32,260 nucleotides of DNA. It comes from an uncultured Acidimicrobiales bacterium (GTDB lineage Bacteria > Actinomycetota > Acidimicrobiia > Acidimicrobiales > UBA10347). Below the pieces are notes generated by a model. The model saw only the letters and a list, made by a program, of their open reading frames with translations, was not told the DNA's origin and made no database searches. Each line of letters starts with the position of its first letter. The first letter of the stretch is position 1. The position numbers and the translations under genes are program-made. Positions 15,853-23,740 of the stretch are shown here, piece by piece. The DNA lies in contig CALLPT010000219.1 in assembly GCA_938015575.1 (NCBI GenBank), positions 1-32,260 of the forward strand, given 5' to 3'.

Positions 15853-18800
15853 CTAGGCGCCGATGATGCCCATGTCGAGTTCGGCGAGCATGTCGTTCAG
15901 CGCTGCGAGGTCGGTCTCTCGCAGCGATGAATAGGCGCCCAGTTGTTCGTCGATCTGGCCAGCGACCTTGTCGTACACGGTGAACGACTGGGTCGTCGGC
16001 GGCTTGTCGGCGCTGCCGACGACAGGCGGCAGACCGGCCATGCGTTCGAACAGCTTCTCGCGATAGTTGAGGGTGTCGCCGCGGGTCGTGAACTCGCGCT
16101 GCACCAGCTCGGACTCGATGGCATCGAGGCGCTCGACCAGTGACTCGCCCGCGGACAGGATCTCGGCATGGGTCTCGCTGTCTAGGCGATCCTGCCACCC
16201 GGCGACCTGCTTCTTCATCAGGCGGATGCCGTTGACGCACTCGACGAGCTCGCCCAACTTGCCTTGGACTTGAAGCAGGAGATCTCGCTGGGCCTCGAGA
16301 TCCTCGACGGGGGTTTCGACGCGAGGGTCGCGCAGGAGCTGGAACGACTCGGTCATCGAAGCATCGCCGACCTCGAGCCGCACCTGGTAGGTGCCCGGCA
16401 CACAAAGTGGCCCTTTGGGGCGACCGTGGAACTCGGTGTCGACCATCTTCGGTCCGGCCGGATGACGCATCTCCCATTGGAAGACGTTCATGCCAGCGCT
16501 GGCCGTGGCGTAGCGGCCGTCGCGGTCCTCTTCGGCTTCGGGCCGGTCGCTCGTGAACGATTCGATCAACTCGCCGCCGGCGTCGAGGAAGCTGAGCGTG
16601 ATCGGCGCCTCGGGTTCTTCGCCGAGCCAGTAGGTGACACGGACACCGCGGTCGGCATCGGTGCCGCCGTCGATCACCCGCTTGCGTTGATAGCCGGTCT
16701 CGTCTTCTTCGAGGTAGAAGGTCGCGTTCTGCCCGATCGTGACGTGGTAATTCTTGCCGCCCTTGGAGCCCCAGAAGTCGGCGAACAGGTCCGGTGGCGT
16801 ACGCACAGCATCTCGAGGCGTGAACAGATGCGCCGACGCTGACAGCAGATCGTCGTGAGCCTGGTGGAGCTGGGTCAGGTCATCGAGGATCCAGAATGAC
16901 CGGCCATGCGTGGCGACAATCATGTCGGTGTCCTTGACGACCAGGTCATAGACCGGGGTGACCGGCAAGTTGCACTGCAGCGACTGCCAATGCGCGCCAT
17001 CGTCGAACGAGACCCAGAGACCGAGCTCAGTGCCGACATAGAGAAGGCCAGGCTTGGTCGGGTCTTCGCGCACAACACGACAGAACTGGCCGTCGGGCAG
17101 GCCTGCGTCGATGCGAGACCAGGTCTCGCCGAAGTCCGACGTCTTCCAGACATAGGGCGCGTAGTCGCCGTTCTTGTGGCGGGCCACGGTCATGTAAACC
17201 GTGCCGTCGTGGTGGGGCGACTCGGCCAGCATCGTGATCTGGCTGAACTTCTCGAGGCCCGCAGGCGTGACGTCGGTCCACGTACCGCCATCGTCGGCGC
17301 TCACATGCACACGACCATCATCGGAACCGGCCATGAGCGAGCCGGGCCGGTGCGCCGAGGCGATGAACGAGAAGATCGTGGCGTACATCTCGGCGCCGGC
17401 GGTGTCCATCGTGAGCGGGCCGGAAACACCAAGTGTGTCGGGGTCCGCGTAGGTCAGGTCAGGGCTGATCTCGTCCCAGCTATGACCCTCGTCTTTGGTG
17501 CGGAAGACCTTGTTGCCACAGGCGTAGAGCGTGTTCGGATCCTGGGGCGAGAAGACGATCGGATAGGTCCATTGGAAGCGGACTTCGGCGGTTGCCCCGT
17601 CGTGGTACCCCTCGGGCCAGATCGATACGAGCTGGACCTGACCGGTCTTCTTGTCGAAGCGTTGCAGGGCCTCGCCGCCACCAGGCGAGCTTCCGATCGC
17701 GCCGACATAGACAATGTCGGGGTCGCCGGGCTTTGGGGCGATGTAGCCGCTTTCGGCGGTGCCGGGCGGGTAGCAGTCACCCCAGTTGATCGCGCCCTTG
17801 CCGGTCTGGCTCGGCACGGCGATCGAAGAGTTGTCCTGCTGGGTTCCGTAGACCGTGTAGGGGAATTCGTCGTCGACGGCGACGTGGTAGAACTGCGCCG
17901 TCAGCTGGTTGTAGATGGTCGACCAGCTCGAACCGGCGTTGAGCGACACCCAGGCGCCGCCGTCATCGCAGCCGATCATGCGGTCGGGGTTCTTCGGGTC
18001 GATCCAGAGTCCGTGATTGTCGCCGTGGGGCGTGTGGAACTCGTCGAAGTTCTTGCCGCCGTCGATCGACTTCCATGCCGACGCGTTCATGACGAAGACG
18101 GTGTCGGCCTCGGTCGGGTGGGCCTCGACGTGCATGTAATACCAGGGGCGCCAGCACAGATCGGGCTTGGAGCTGACTTTGGTCCAAGTATCACCATGGT
18201 CGTCGCTGCGGTACAGACCGCGCTTGCGGAACTCGGCTTCGACGAGAGCGAACACGCGCCCCGGTTGCGCGGCCGATGCCGACACGCCGATCTTGCCGAG
18301 CGTGCCGTCGGGCATGCCGGCATTTGTCGAGATGTCGGTCCACGTGTCGCCACCGTCGAGGCTGCGCCACAGGCCGCTGTCGGGGCCGCCGCTGTTGATG
18401 GACCAGAAATTGCGGCGCGCTTGCCACATCGCGGCATAGACGATGCGGGGGTTGGTCGGGTCGATCGAGACATCGATCGCTCCGGCACCTTCGCTCACGT
18501 GGAGGACGAGATCCCAGGTCTTGCCGCCGTCGCTGGAGCGGTAGAGGCCACGATCAGGATTGTCCTTTGCCGAGTGACCGAGCGCGGCAACGTAGACGGT
18601 GTCGGGATCGTTCGGATGGACTTCGATGCGACCGATGTGGCGGCTCTCGGGTAGCCCCATGTGCTGCCAGTTCTTGCCCGCGTCGGTCGACTTGTACACC
18701 CCGTCTCCGTGGGTGACATCGATACGGATCGTCGCCTCGCCGGTGCCGGCGTAGATCACGTTGCCGTCGCTCGGCGCGACGGCCAGGGCGCCGATCGCCG

Positions 18801-19002
18801 CGGTCGACAGCTGACCGTCGGTGACATTCTCCCAGTACTGACCGGCGTCGTCGCTCTTCCACACACCGCCCGCGCACGCGCCGAAGTAGAACACGTTCGG
18901 GCGATCAGGGTCTGCCGAGACAGCAACGACTCGCCCACCGCGAGTCGGCCCGATACAGCGGTAGCGGACTTGGCTCAGCAGCTTCGGATCAACAGTGGCC
19001 AC
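15853..19002 (-). CDS. Large Asp-box (BNR/sortilin-type) beta-propeller protein
   Basis: A 1049-residue protein built from at least eleven Asp-box motifs (S/T-x-D-x-G-x-x-W type), for example YKSTDAGKNW, YRSSDGGKTW, WRSLDGGDTW, YRSDDHGDTW, FRTKDEGHSW, WKTSDFGETW and WVSFDDGAHW. This is the pattern of BNR/VPS10-like propellers often labelled 'glycosyl hydrolase' in databases. No sialidase Arg triad can be claimed, so that label is doubtful. After about residue 740 the propeller gives way to a beta-sandwich region ('APITLSFLDAGGELIESF') and a helical C-terminus ('LEAQRDLLLQVQGKLGELVECVNGI'). The GTG start has AGGGGGA upstream. There is no signal peptide, which is unusual for this type. Confidence 0.85.
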   Translation of the reverse strand: MATVDPKLLSQVRYRCIGPTRGGRVVAVSADPDRPNVFYFGACAGGVWKSDDAGQYWENVTDGQLSTAAIGALAVAPSDGNVIYAGTGEATIRIDVTHGDGVYKSTDAGKNWQHMGLPESRHIGRIEVHPNDPDTVYVAALGHSAKDNPDRGLYRSSDGGKTWDLVLHVSEGAGAIDVSIDPTNPRIVYAAMWQARRNFWSINSGGPDSGLWRSLDGGDTWTDISTNAGMPDGTLGKIGVSASAAQPGRVFALVEAEFRKRGLYRSDDHGDTWTKVSSKPDLCWRPWYYMHVEAHPTEADTVFVMNASAWKSIDGGKNFDEFHTPHGDNHGLWIDPKNPDRMIGCDDGGAWVSLNAGSSWSTIYNQLTAQFYHVAVDDEFPYTVYGTQQDNSSIAVPSQTGKGAINWGDCYPPGTAESGYIAPKPGDPDIVYVGAIGSSPGGGEALQRFDKKTGQVQLVSIWPEGYHDGATAEVRFQWTYPIVFSPQDPNTLYACGNKVFRTKDEGHSWDEISPDLTYADPDTLGVSGPLTMDTAGAEMYATIFSFIASAHRPGSLMAGSDDGRVHVSADDGGTWTDVTPAGLEKFSQITMLAESPHHDGTVYMTVARHKNGDYAPYVWKTSDFGETWSRIDAGLPDGQFCRVVREDPTKPGLLYVGTELGLWVSFDDGAHWQSLQCNLPVTPVYDLVVKDTDMIVATHGRSFWILDDLTQLHQAHDDLLSASAHLFTPRDAVRTPPDLFADFWGSKGGKNYHVTIGQNATFYLEEDETGYQRKRVIDGGTDADRGVRVTYWLGEEPEAPITLSFLDAGGELIESFTSDRPEAEEDRDGRYATASAGMNVFQWEMRHPAGPKMVDTEFHGRPKGPLCVPGTYQVRLEVGDASMTESFQLLRDPRVETPVEDLEAQRDLLLQVQGKLGELVECVNGIRLMKKQVAGWQDRLDSETHAEILSAGESLVERLDAIESELVQREFTTRGDTLNYREKLFERMAGLPPVVGSADKPPTTQSFTVYDKVAGQIDEQLGAYSSLRETDLAALNDMLAELDMGIIGA

Positions 19003-19074
19003 GATTCCCCCTGGAGTAGTCAGGCCCTGAAACTAGCCGCTCACCTACCGCCCGTCCTCGCTGGTCGCGACGGT

Positions 19075-19470
19075 TCATTCCGCCGTAACCGACGAGGCGA
19101 ACAGGGCAGCTGCAGCAGCCGAGTCGAGATACTCGTCGGATCGCCTGATCAAGCCGTCGTCATCGAACTGCACGACGACACAGATGTCGATGCGGACCTG
19201 ACGTCCGTCGGGCTTGGTGAAGACCGCGTCGTGCATTTCGGTCGCCGAGTCGATGCCATACACGCGCCGAACGTTCTCGTAGCGGAGTTGGGTGCCGTCG
19301 GCGGTGAACGCGGGCAGCGCGACCATTGCCTGTTCCTTGGTCAGCTCGCGGCCGACGTTCTGGCGCAGGACAGCATCGGCGGCGAAGAAGCTGGCGAAGC
19401 GCTCCCAATCCCCTCGCTCGGCTGCACCGAAGAGGTCATCTAGGACGGTTGCGATTTGTTCGGAGCCCAT
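19075..19470 (-). CDS. NTF2-like/SnoaL-fold protein
   Basis: A 131-residue protein of the nuclear transport factor 2-like fold. 'VLDDLFGAAERGDWERFASFFAADAVLRQNVG' is the N-terminal helix pair and first strand typical of the family ('f.a...gD...l..lfa.Davl'). 'TEMHDAVFTKPDGRQVRIDICVVVQFDDDGLIRRSDEYLDS' forms the curved sheet. Family members are isomerases, dehydratases or simple ligand binders; no catalytic Asp/His pair can be singled out. ATG 19470 is chosen over GTG 19488, and the choice is not firm. It lies 72 bases before the Asp-box gene start and 54 bases after the cysteine-repeat gene. Confidence 0.78.
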   Translation of the reverse strand: MGSEQIATVLDDLFGAAERGDWERFASFFAADAVLRQNVGRELTKEQAMVALPAFTADGTQLRYENVRRVYGIDSATEMHDAVFTKPDGRQVRIDICVVVQFDDDGLIRRSDEYLDSAAAAALFASSVTAE

Positions 19471-19524
19471 GGCCCGACCGTACGACACTGCGAAACAGCT
19501 CGCGACACCCAGCCCGGCACCCGA

Positions 19525-21129
19525 TCAGGAACTGATCGGGGCCTCGAACCGTACGCACCACCCGTACTCGAACAGCTCGCCGGCACTGCACAGCGCGGCA
19601 CCGGCGATCTCGACGATGATTTCGCACTCGTCACCGATCAAGGTCCCCATCGCACAGATCCGGTCGGCACCGAACGCGGACACACAGCGCCCGGCTTCGA
19701 GGCTCGATCCAACGGGACAGGTTGAAACCGGGGCCGCGGCGGGCGTCGACACAGCGCACAGCAACTGAGGCGACTCGGAACCTTCGGAAGCATCGGTCTC
19801 CGCCGTCTCAGATTCCGCCTCGACCAAGATGCCTTCGGCGCACTCGGGCTCGGGCATGACCTCGACGAAGCAGCTCGTGCCGACGAGCATCTCGCCCGGC
19901 GGGCACTGGAACGGAGCCGGCGCGGCCGCAGCCTCGCGGGCACAGTCGCTGCCGTTCCAGGCAAAGTTGGCCGGACAGGTGGCGGGCACGACGAACGTGC
20001 AGTCACCACGCTGGCCGGTGAGCGAGCAGATGACCTCGACGATCGGAGGGGACCCGCAGATTCGAGAATCCTTGGTGTTCTGGCAGCCGCCGATCGGCTG
20101 GCAGCGTCCGTCGTTCAACACGGTGTCGGTCGGACACGACGTTCGCTTCTCGGTCGGCGCCGATTGCGCGCAACCACCGCTCACGGGTGTCCCCGAGCTA
20201 CAGGTGCCGGCAACGACGATGGTGCATCGCCCGTCGGTCACGGCCCCGCCGGTGCAACTCAGTTCGCCGCCTTGCGCGGGCGCCTGTTCCACGCGACAAA
20301 GATCGTCGACGAGTTCGCCGTCGACACACACCAGCTTGGCCACCAAGGTCCGGACACACCGCTGGCCCGAGAGAACCGCACCGGTGGGACAAGGAGGAAC
20401 CGCGGGCCTAGGCGCCGAACGAACGAAACACACGAACCCGCTTTGCTCGGCGGTCCCCGGACACGACGCGACGGCATCAACCCGTTTGAAGCATTGGGTA
20501 GCGTCGCCGCCCGTCTCGCCACGAAGCATGCCGGCTTGAGCAAGGCACGCGGCCGATCGGGCGCTGTTGGCAACCGGGCGTGCGATGCGACAATCCCCGT
20601 TGACGAGCAAACCGTCGCGGCAACGAGCGGAGGGAACCGAATCGTTCGGGTCCCCGGCGGCCCCGACCTCGGGATCGGACCCTCCGTCCGTCGCCGCCGG
20701 CTCCGCCGGCGGTTCAGTATCGTCGATTTCTGCCGTCGGCGCTGGCGAAACAGGCTCGGCTTGTGGCGCTTGCTCGCTAGGCGCTGCCAACGGGTCCGAC
20801 GTGGGCTCGCCCGCCTCGGCGCTCGCTTCGGGATCGATCGGCGCAGCGATCCCGACTGGGGCCTCGGTATCAGGTGGCGCGCTCTGGTCGGTGGTGAGGC
20901 TCAGGAGTATCGCCACGGTTGCCGCTGCGGCCAGCGTGACGACCACCGCGACCGCGAGAAATGGACGGTGGCCCGCACCGGACCACCGCCCCCGCCATCC
21001 CCTGTAGAACAGGAGGGGCGAACTTGCCGCCACCGTGGCGGGATTAAAAACCGGCCACCCGGCGAGTTCGGCGGAGAGCACCTGGCCGTAGTCCGCCAGG
21101 CGCTGTTCGAGCTCGGTCGACTCAGTCAC
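19525..21129 (-). CDS. One-pass membrane protein with cysteine-pair repeat ectodomain, sigma-factor partner
   Basis: A 534-residue protein that I do not recognise. Residues 1-56 are a short, probably cytoplasmic segment (TELEQRLADYGQVLSAELAGW). Residues about 57-78 are one membrane helix. About 80-165 is a Pro/Glu/Ala/Thr-rich stalk, and from about 166 to the end runs an array of roughly 13-15 units of the form C-P-x-G-x-x-L-x-x-G-x-C, such as CPTGAVLSGQRC, CPPGEMLVGTSC and CPVGSSLEAGRC. Each unit could close one disulfide. GTG overlaps the sigma gene's TGA (GTGA), so translation is coupled. Topology and coupling suggest an anti-sigma-like membrane sensor, but no zinc-binding or other known anti-sigma domain is visible. 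Confidence 0.75.
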   Translation of the reverse strand: MTESTELEQRLADYGQVLSAELAGWPVFNPATVAASSPLLFYRGWRGRWSGAGHRPFLAVAVVVTLAAAATVAILLSLTTDQSAPPDTEAPVGIAAPIDPEASAEAGEPTSDPLAAPSEQAPQAEPVSPAPTAEIDDTEPPAEPAATDGGSDPEVGAAGDPNDSVPSARCRDGLLVNGDCRIARPVANSARSAACLAQAGMLRGETGGDATQCFKRVDAVASCPGTAEQSGFVCFVRSAPRPAVPPCPTGAVLSGQRCVRTLVAKLVCVDGELVDDLCRVEQAPAQGGELSCTGGAVTDGRCTIVVAGTCSSGTPVSGGCAQSAPTEKRTSCPTDTVLNDGRCQPIGGCQNTKDSRICGSPPIVEVICSLTGQRGDCTFVVPATCPANFAWNGSDCAREAAAAPAPFQCPPGEMLVGTSCFVEVMPEPECAEGILVEAESETAETDASEGSESPQLLCAVSTPAAAPVSTCPVGSSLEAGRCVSAFGADRICAMGTLIGDECEIIVEIAGAALCSAGELFEYGWCVRFEAPISS

Positions 21130-21683
21130 GATGCGGCTCCCAACTCGGTCCGCAGGCGAGCCATGCCCCGGTGCACCCGGTTGCGGACGCCGTGCAGTTC
21201 CAGGTCCATGAGCTCAGCAACCTCGCGATAGGTCCACTGAAAACAGTGGACGAGAACGACAGTGGTGCGTTGCTCCTCGTCGAGTAGCGCCAAAGCGTTG
21301 GCGAGTCCAGGCTCGACCCAAGGCTGCTGATCGTCGGTGTTCTCGCTCGGGTAGCGCACGGATTCTCGACTCCAACGCAGCAGCCGCCGGGACTTGCTCT
21401 GGCCTACCCGGAACAGGTAGCCGGCCGGGTTCTCCATGCCCTCGAGCCGATCCCGATGCTCCCACGCCCAAGCCAGCGTTTCCGAGGTCACCTCGCGGCC
21501 GACTTCGGCTCCGTAGCGGGCCAAGAACGCCGTGCTCAGCCGCTTCTCAAGATCGTGAACGTCGAGCAGGCCAAGCTGGCTGGCTTCGGATTTTTGGCGC
21601 GTACGACGACGACGAGAAGAGGCTGCAGAAAGATGGCCGCGGGCTTCCCGAGCATGGAAATGAAGAGGAAACACCGCAGCCAC
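21126..21683 (-). CDS. ECF-type RNA polymerase sigma factor
   Basis: A 185-residue sigma-70-family protein with region 2 and region 4 only. Region 2 covers 'LEKRLSTAFLARYGAEVGREVTSETLAWAWEHRDRLEGMENPAGYLFRVGQSKSRRLLRW', where 'ENPAGYLFRVGQSKSRR' matches the common 'npraWLy.va.n..rd..R' stretch. Region 4 is 'ALLDEEQRTTVVLVHCFQWTYREVAELMDLELHGVRNRVHRGMARLRTELG', a helix-turn-helix for the -35 element. GTG 21683 has GAGGGG about 11 bases upstream; no other in-frame start fits before region 2 except GTG 21674. The extra N-terminal 40 residues are basic and of unclear function. Coupled to the cysteine-repeat membrane protein downstream, its likely regulator or target. Confidence 0.85.
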   Translation of the reverse strand: MAAVFPLHFHAREARGHLSAASSRRRRTRQKSEASQLGLLDVHDLEKRLSTAFLARYGAEVGREVTSETLAWAWEHRDRLEGMENPAGYLFRVGQSKSRRLLRWSRESVRYPSENTDDQQPWVEPGLANALALLDEEQRTTVVLVHCFQWTYREVAELMDLELHGVRNRVHRGMARLRTELGAAS

Positions 21684-21739
21684 GCACTGCTAGACCCCTC
21701 ACTGGGCGATTTGTCTCAAGATTTCTGAAACTTTTTTGG

Positions 21740-22381
21740 TCAGGGCGAACCGAGGACAGCGGCGACGAGATGTACCCGCGGTGTGTCGCCCCCGTTGAGC
21801 GCGGTGTGATACGCCCGCGTGTCCGTGAAATAGACACTGCCGTCGGCGGGCAGATGCGTGCAGTGATGGTTGACCACGAACAGGCATCCCGGGTTGGTGT
21901 GGATAGGCACGTGGATACGCGGCTCTGGATCGCGGTGCCAGGAGTTTGCGTTGAACGGCTGCTTCAGGTTGATCCGGACCCGCCCGATCGTCGTTACGGA
22001 TCGAAGCAGCTCGACGACCTCGGCGATGTAGGTGTCGCCAAACTCGGGAACCAGCTCGCTGTAGGCGTGTTCATCGACCAGAGGATCACGAGCGATCTCT
22101 TCGTAGCGGTCATCGGGCCGGATCCAGAAGCGTCCGGAGAGGTCGACCGCCTCGCGCCCCGCGGTTCCGGGACGCCGGGTCACGGGCAATACGCCGAATC
22201 CCCATTCGCCGTAGGTCGTGTCGTAGTCGAGCCGATCGAGGACCTGGTCGAGCGATGCTCGCAGACGGGCGAGGTCGATCGATACGTCGAGTCGCCGCAC
22301 ACCTGGGCCGGCGACGAACTCGGTCACCGACGTCGCATCGGGTGCCGGGCTCTCCCAGGGAGCGGCGGTCACGTCGCTCAT
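21740..22381 (-). CDS. Aspartyl/asparaginyl beta-hydroxylase-like Fe(II)/2OG dioxygenase
   Basis: A 213-residue double-stranded beta-helix oxygenase. 'RVRINLKQPFNANSWHRDPEPRIHVPIHTNPGC' carries the H149-x-D151 iron pair and the Arg and 'hvPi.tn' segment typical of Asp/Asn hydroxylases. 'VYFTDTRAYHTALNGGDTPRVHLVAAVL' supplies the distal His192 and the 2-oxoglutarate-binding Arg202. All parts of a 2-His-1-carboxylate site are present. The ORF track starts too early (22492); ATG 22381 overlaps the methyltransferase stop (ATGA). The reaction is probably hydroxylation of a small molecule, amino acid or peptide; the coupled methyltransferase suggests a two-step tailoring, which is inference. Confidence 0.82.
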   Translation of the reverse strand: MSDVTAAPWESPAPDATSVTEFVAGPGVRRLDVSIDLARLRASLDQVLDRLDYDTTYGEWGFGVLPVTRRPGTAGREAVDLSGRFWIRPDDRYEEIARDPLVDEHAYSELVPEFGDTYIAEVVELLRSVTTIGRVRINLKQPFNANSWHRDPEPRIHVPIHTNPGCLFVVNHHCTHLPADGSVYFTDTRAYHTALNGGDTPRVHLVAAVLGSP

Positions 22382-22941
22382 CGGGTGGCTACGGCGACGA
22401 GATAGTCGCTGTCGCTGGTCCATGGATCGGCGTCCCACGTCGCGAAGCGCTCGAGTGGTGTCAACCCCGCGTCGCGACACCAGGCATCCCACTCATCGGC
22501 TGAAACACCGCGTCCGAGCGAGAACCCGGCGATCAGATGACCACCGTTTCGGACATGGCGGGCGGCCCCCGACACCACGGCCGCTTCGGTCCCTGGCTGT
22601 ACGAACAAGATGATGTTGCCGGCCATCACCACGGCGTCGAAGGTGCGCCCGAGATCGAGTGCGGCAAGATCCGACTGCACCCAGTCCAGTTCGGGGGCTT
22701 TCGTCGACGCCTCGGCGAGCATCGATGCATCGAGATCCGTGCCTACGGCCTCGCCGCCGCGGCGAGCGAACTCGATGGCGACGCGACCGGTGCCGCATCC
22801 GGCGTCGAGCACGCTTGCCGGCCGGTACCGCTGCACGAAGTCGACCTCGCCGTGAGGAGTCTGACCAAGCTCCTCCATGCGTTTCCAGGCGGTGTCGTAG
22901 GTTCCCGCTCGCTTGCCATCCCATCGCGATGCACCAGTCAC
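22378..22941 (-). CDS. Class I SAM-dependent methyltransferase
   Basis: A 187-residue Rossmann-fold methyltransferase. Motif I is 'ASVLDAGCGTGRVAIEFARRGGEAVGTDLD', motif II region 'DWVQSDLAALDLGRTFDAVVMAGNIILFV', and 'RHVRNGGHLIAGFSLGRG' is the post-III strand. These are the S-adenosylmethionine site elements of the Methyltransf_11/25 group. The acceptor is unknown. The ORF track starts at 23073, inside the divergent VOC gene; GTG 22941 gives the compact start MTGASRWDGKRAGTYDTAWKRM typical of such proteins. It is the first gene of the long minus-strand run and overlaps the dioxygenase gene by 4 bases. Confidence 0.88.
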   Translation of the reverse strand: MTGASRWDGKRAGTYDTAWKRMEELGQTPHGEVDFVQRYRPASVLDAGCGTGRVAIEFARRGGEAVGTDLDASMLAEASTKAPELDWVQSDLAALDLGRTFDAVVMAGNIILFVQPGTEAAVVSGAARHVRNGGHLIAGFSLGRGVSADEWDAWCRDAGLTPLERFATWDADPWTSDSDYLVAVATR

Positions 22942-23011
22942 GGTTCGCAGCGTATTGCCGACGGTCCCCGGCCCGCTTGGAGCGGGGCGGGGAAACTTGG
23001 GAGGGTGGAGG

Positions 23012-23737
23012 ATGCTTCGTCTTCGCCAGATCGCGTTGGTCGCTCGAGACCTGCGCCCCGTTGAACAGGTCATCTGCGACCAACTCGGCCTCGAGGTCTG
23101 TTACCGAGACCCCGGCTTGACACATTTCGGATTGCGCCACGGCCTGTACGCCATCGGGGATCACATCCTCGAAGTCGTGGTTCCGAAGCAACCGGGCACG
23201 ACGGCGGAGCGGTTCCTCGACCGCCGCGGCGGTGACGGGGGCTACATGGTGATCCTGCAGACCGACGATGTGGCCGGCGAAAAGGCGAGAATCGAGGCAG
23301 CCGGAATTCGCATCGTGCACGAGGGAGGCACCAAGGGCGTGACCGCCGACGGCGGCACGGCTTCGATCCACGGCATCCACATGCACCCCAAGGATGTCGG
23401 TGGCGCGATCTTGTCGATCGACCAGTCCGATCCGCCCGAGAGCTGGGGTTGGGCCGGCTACGACTGGGAGTACCACAGCCTCGACGGCGTCGTGAGCGAC
23501 CTGGTGGCCGTCGACATTCAGGCCGACGATCCGGCGGCGATGGCCGACCGGTGGGCGGTCGCGGTTGGGCGGCCGGTGCACGACGGCGTGATGACGCTCG
23601 ACGATGCCGAGATCCGATTTGTCGAGGCGACCGATGGGCGCGGTGACGGGCTCGCCGCTGCCGACCTGGTCGCAACAGACCGAAGCCGCGCTGGTGAGAC
23701 GCTCACCTTGTGCGGCACCGACTTCCGGCTGGTCTGA
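23012..23737 (+). CDS. VOC-superfamily (glyoxalase/dioxygenase-fold) protein
   Basis: A 241-residue protein with two vicinal-oxygen-chelate-type modules. The first is 'LRLRQIALVARDLRPVEQVICDQLGLEVCYRDPGLTHFGLRHGLYAIGDHILEVVVPKQPGTTAERFLDRRGGDGGYMVILQTDD', a textbook VOC half ending 'lev..p......a..fl.....gg.y.i...v.d'. The second is degenerate ('VSDLVAVDIQADDPAAMADRWAVAVGRPV'). Some VOC enzymes are lyases or dioxygenases; metal ligands are not secure here. ATG 23012 is set by a strong G-rich ribosome site (GGGAGGGTGGAGG). It lies 3 bases before the crotonase gene, so the two are co-transcribed and may share a CoA-thioester or keto-acid substrate. Confidence 0.85.
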   Translation: MLRLRQIALVARDLRPVEQVICDQLGLEVCYRDPGLTHFGLRHGLYAIGDHILEVVVPKQPGTTAERFLDRRGGDGGYMVILQTDDVAGEKARIEAAGIRIVHEGGTKGVTADGGTASIHGIHMHPKDVGGAILSIDQSDPPESWGWAGYDWEYHSLDGVVSDLVAVDIQADDPAAMADRWAVAVGRPVHDGVMTLDDAEIRFVEATDGRGDGLAAADLVATDRSRAGETLTLCGTDFRLV

Positions 23738-23740
23738 GCA

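Noticed and set aside
14867-16477. 536-codon minus-strand ORF
   Set aside because: Shifted-frame shadow crossing the crotonase, TauE/SafE and Asp-box genes, with Arg-rich composition.
16906-18654. 582-codon plus-strand ORF inside the Asp-box gene
   Set aside because: Antisense shadow. The minus-strand product has regular Asp-box motifs throughout this interval, while the plus-strand translation is low-complexity and unlike any family.
15853-19002. Sialidase or glycosyl hydrolase function for the Asp-box protein
   Set aside because: Asp-boxes are structural and occur in many propellers. I could not identify the Arg triad or other catalytic residues of sialidases.
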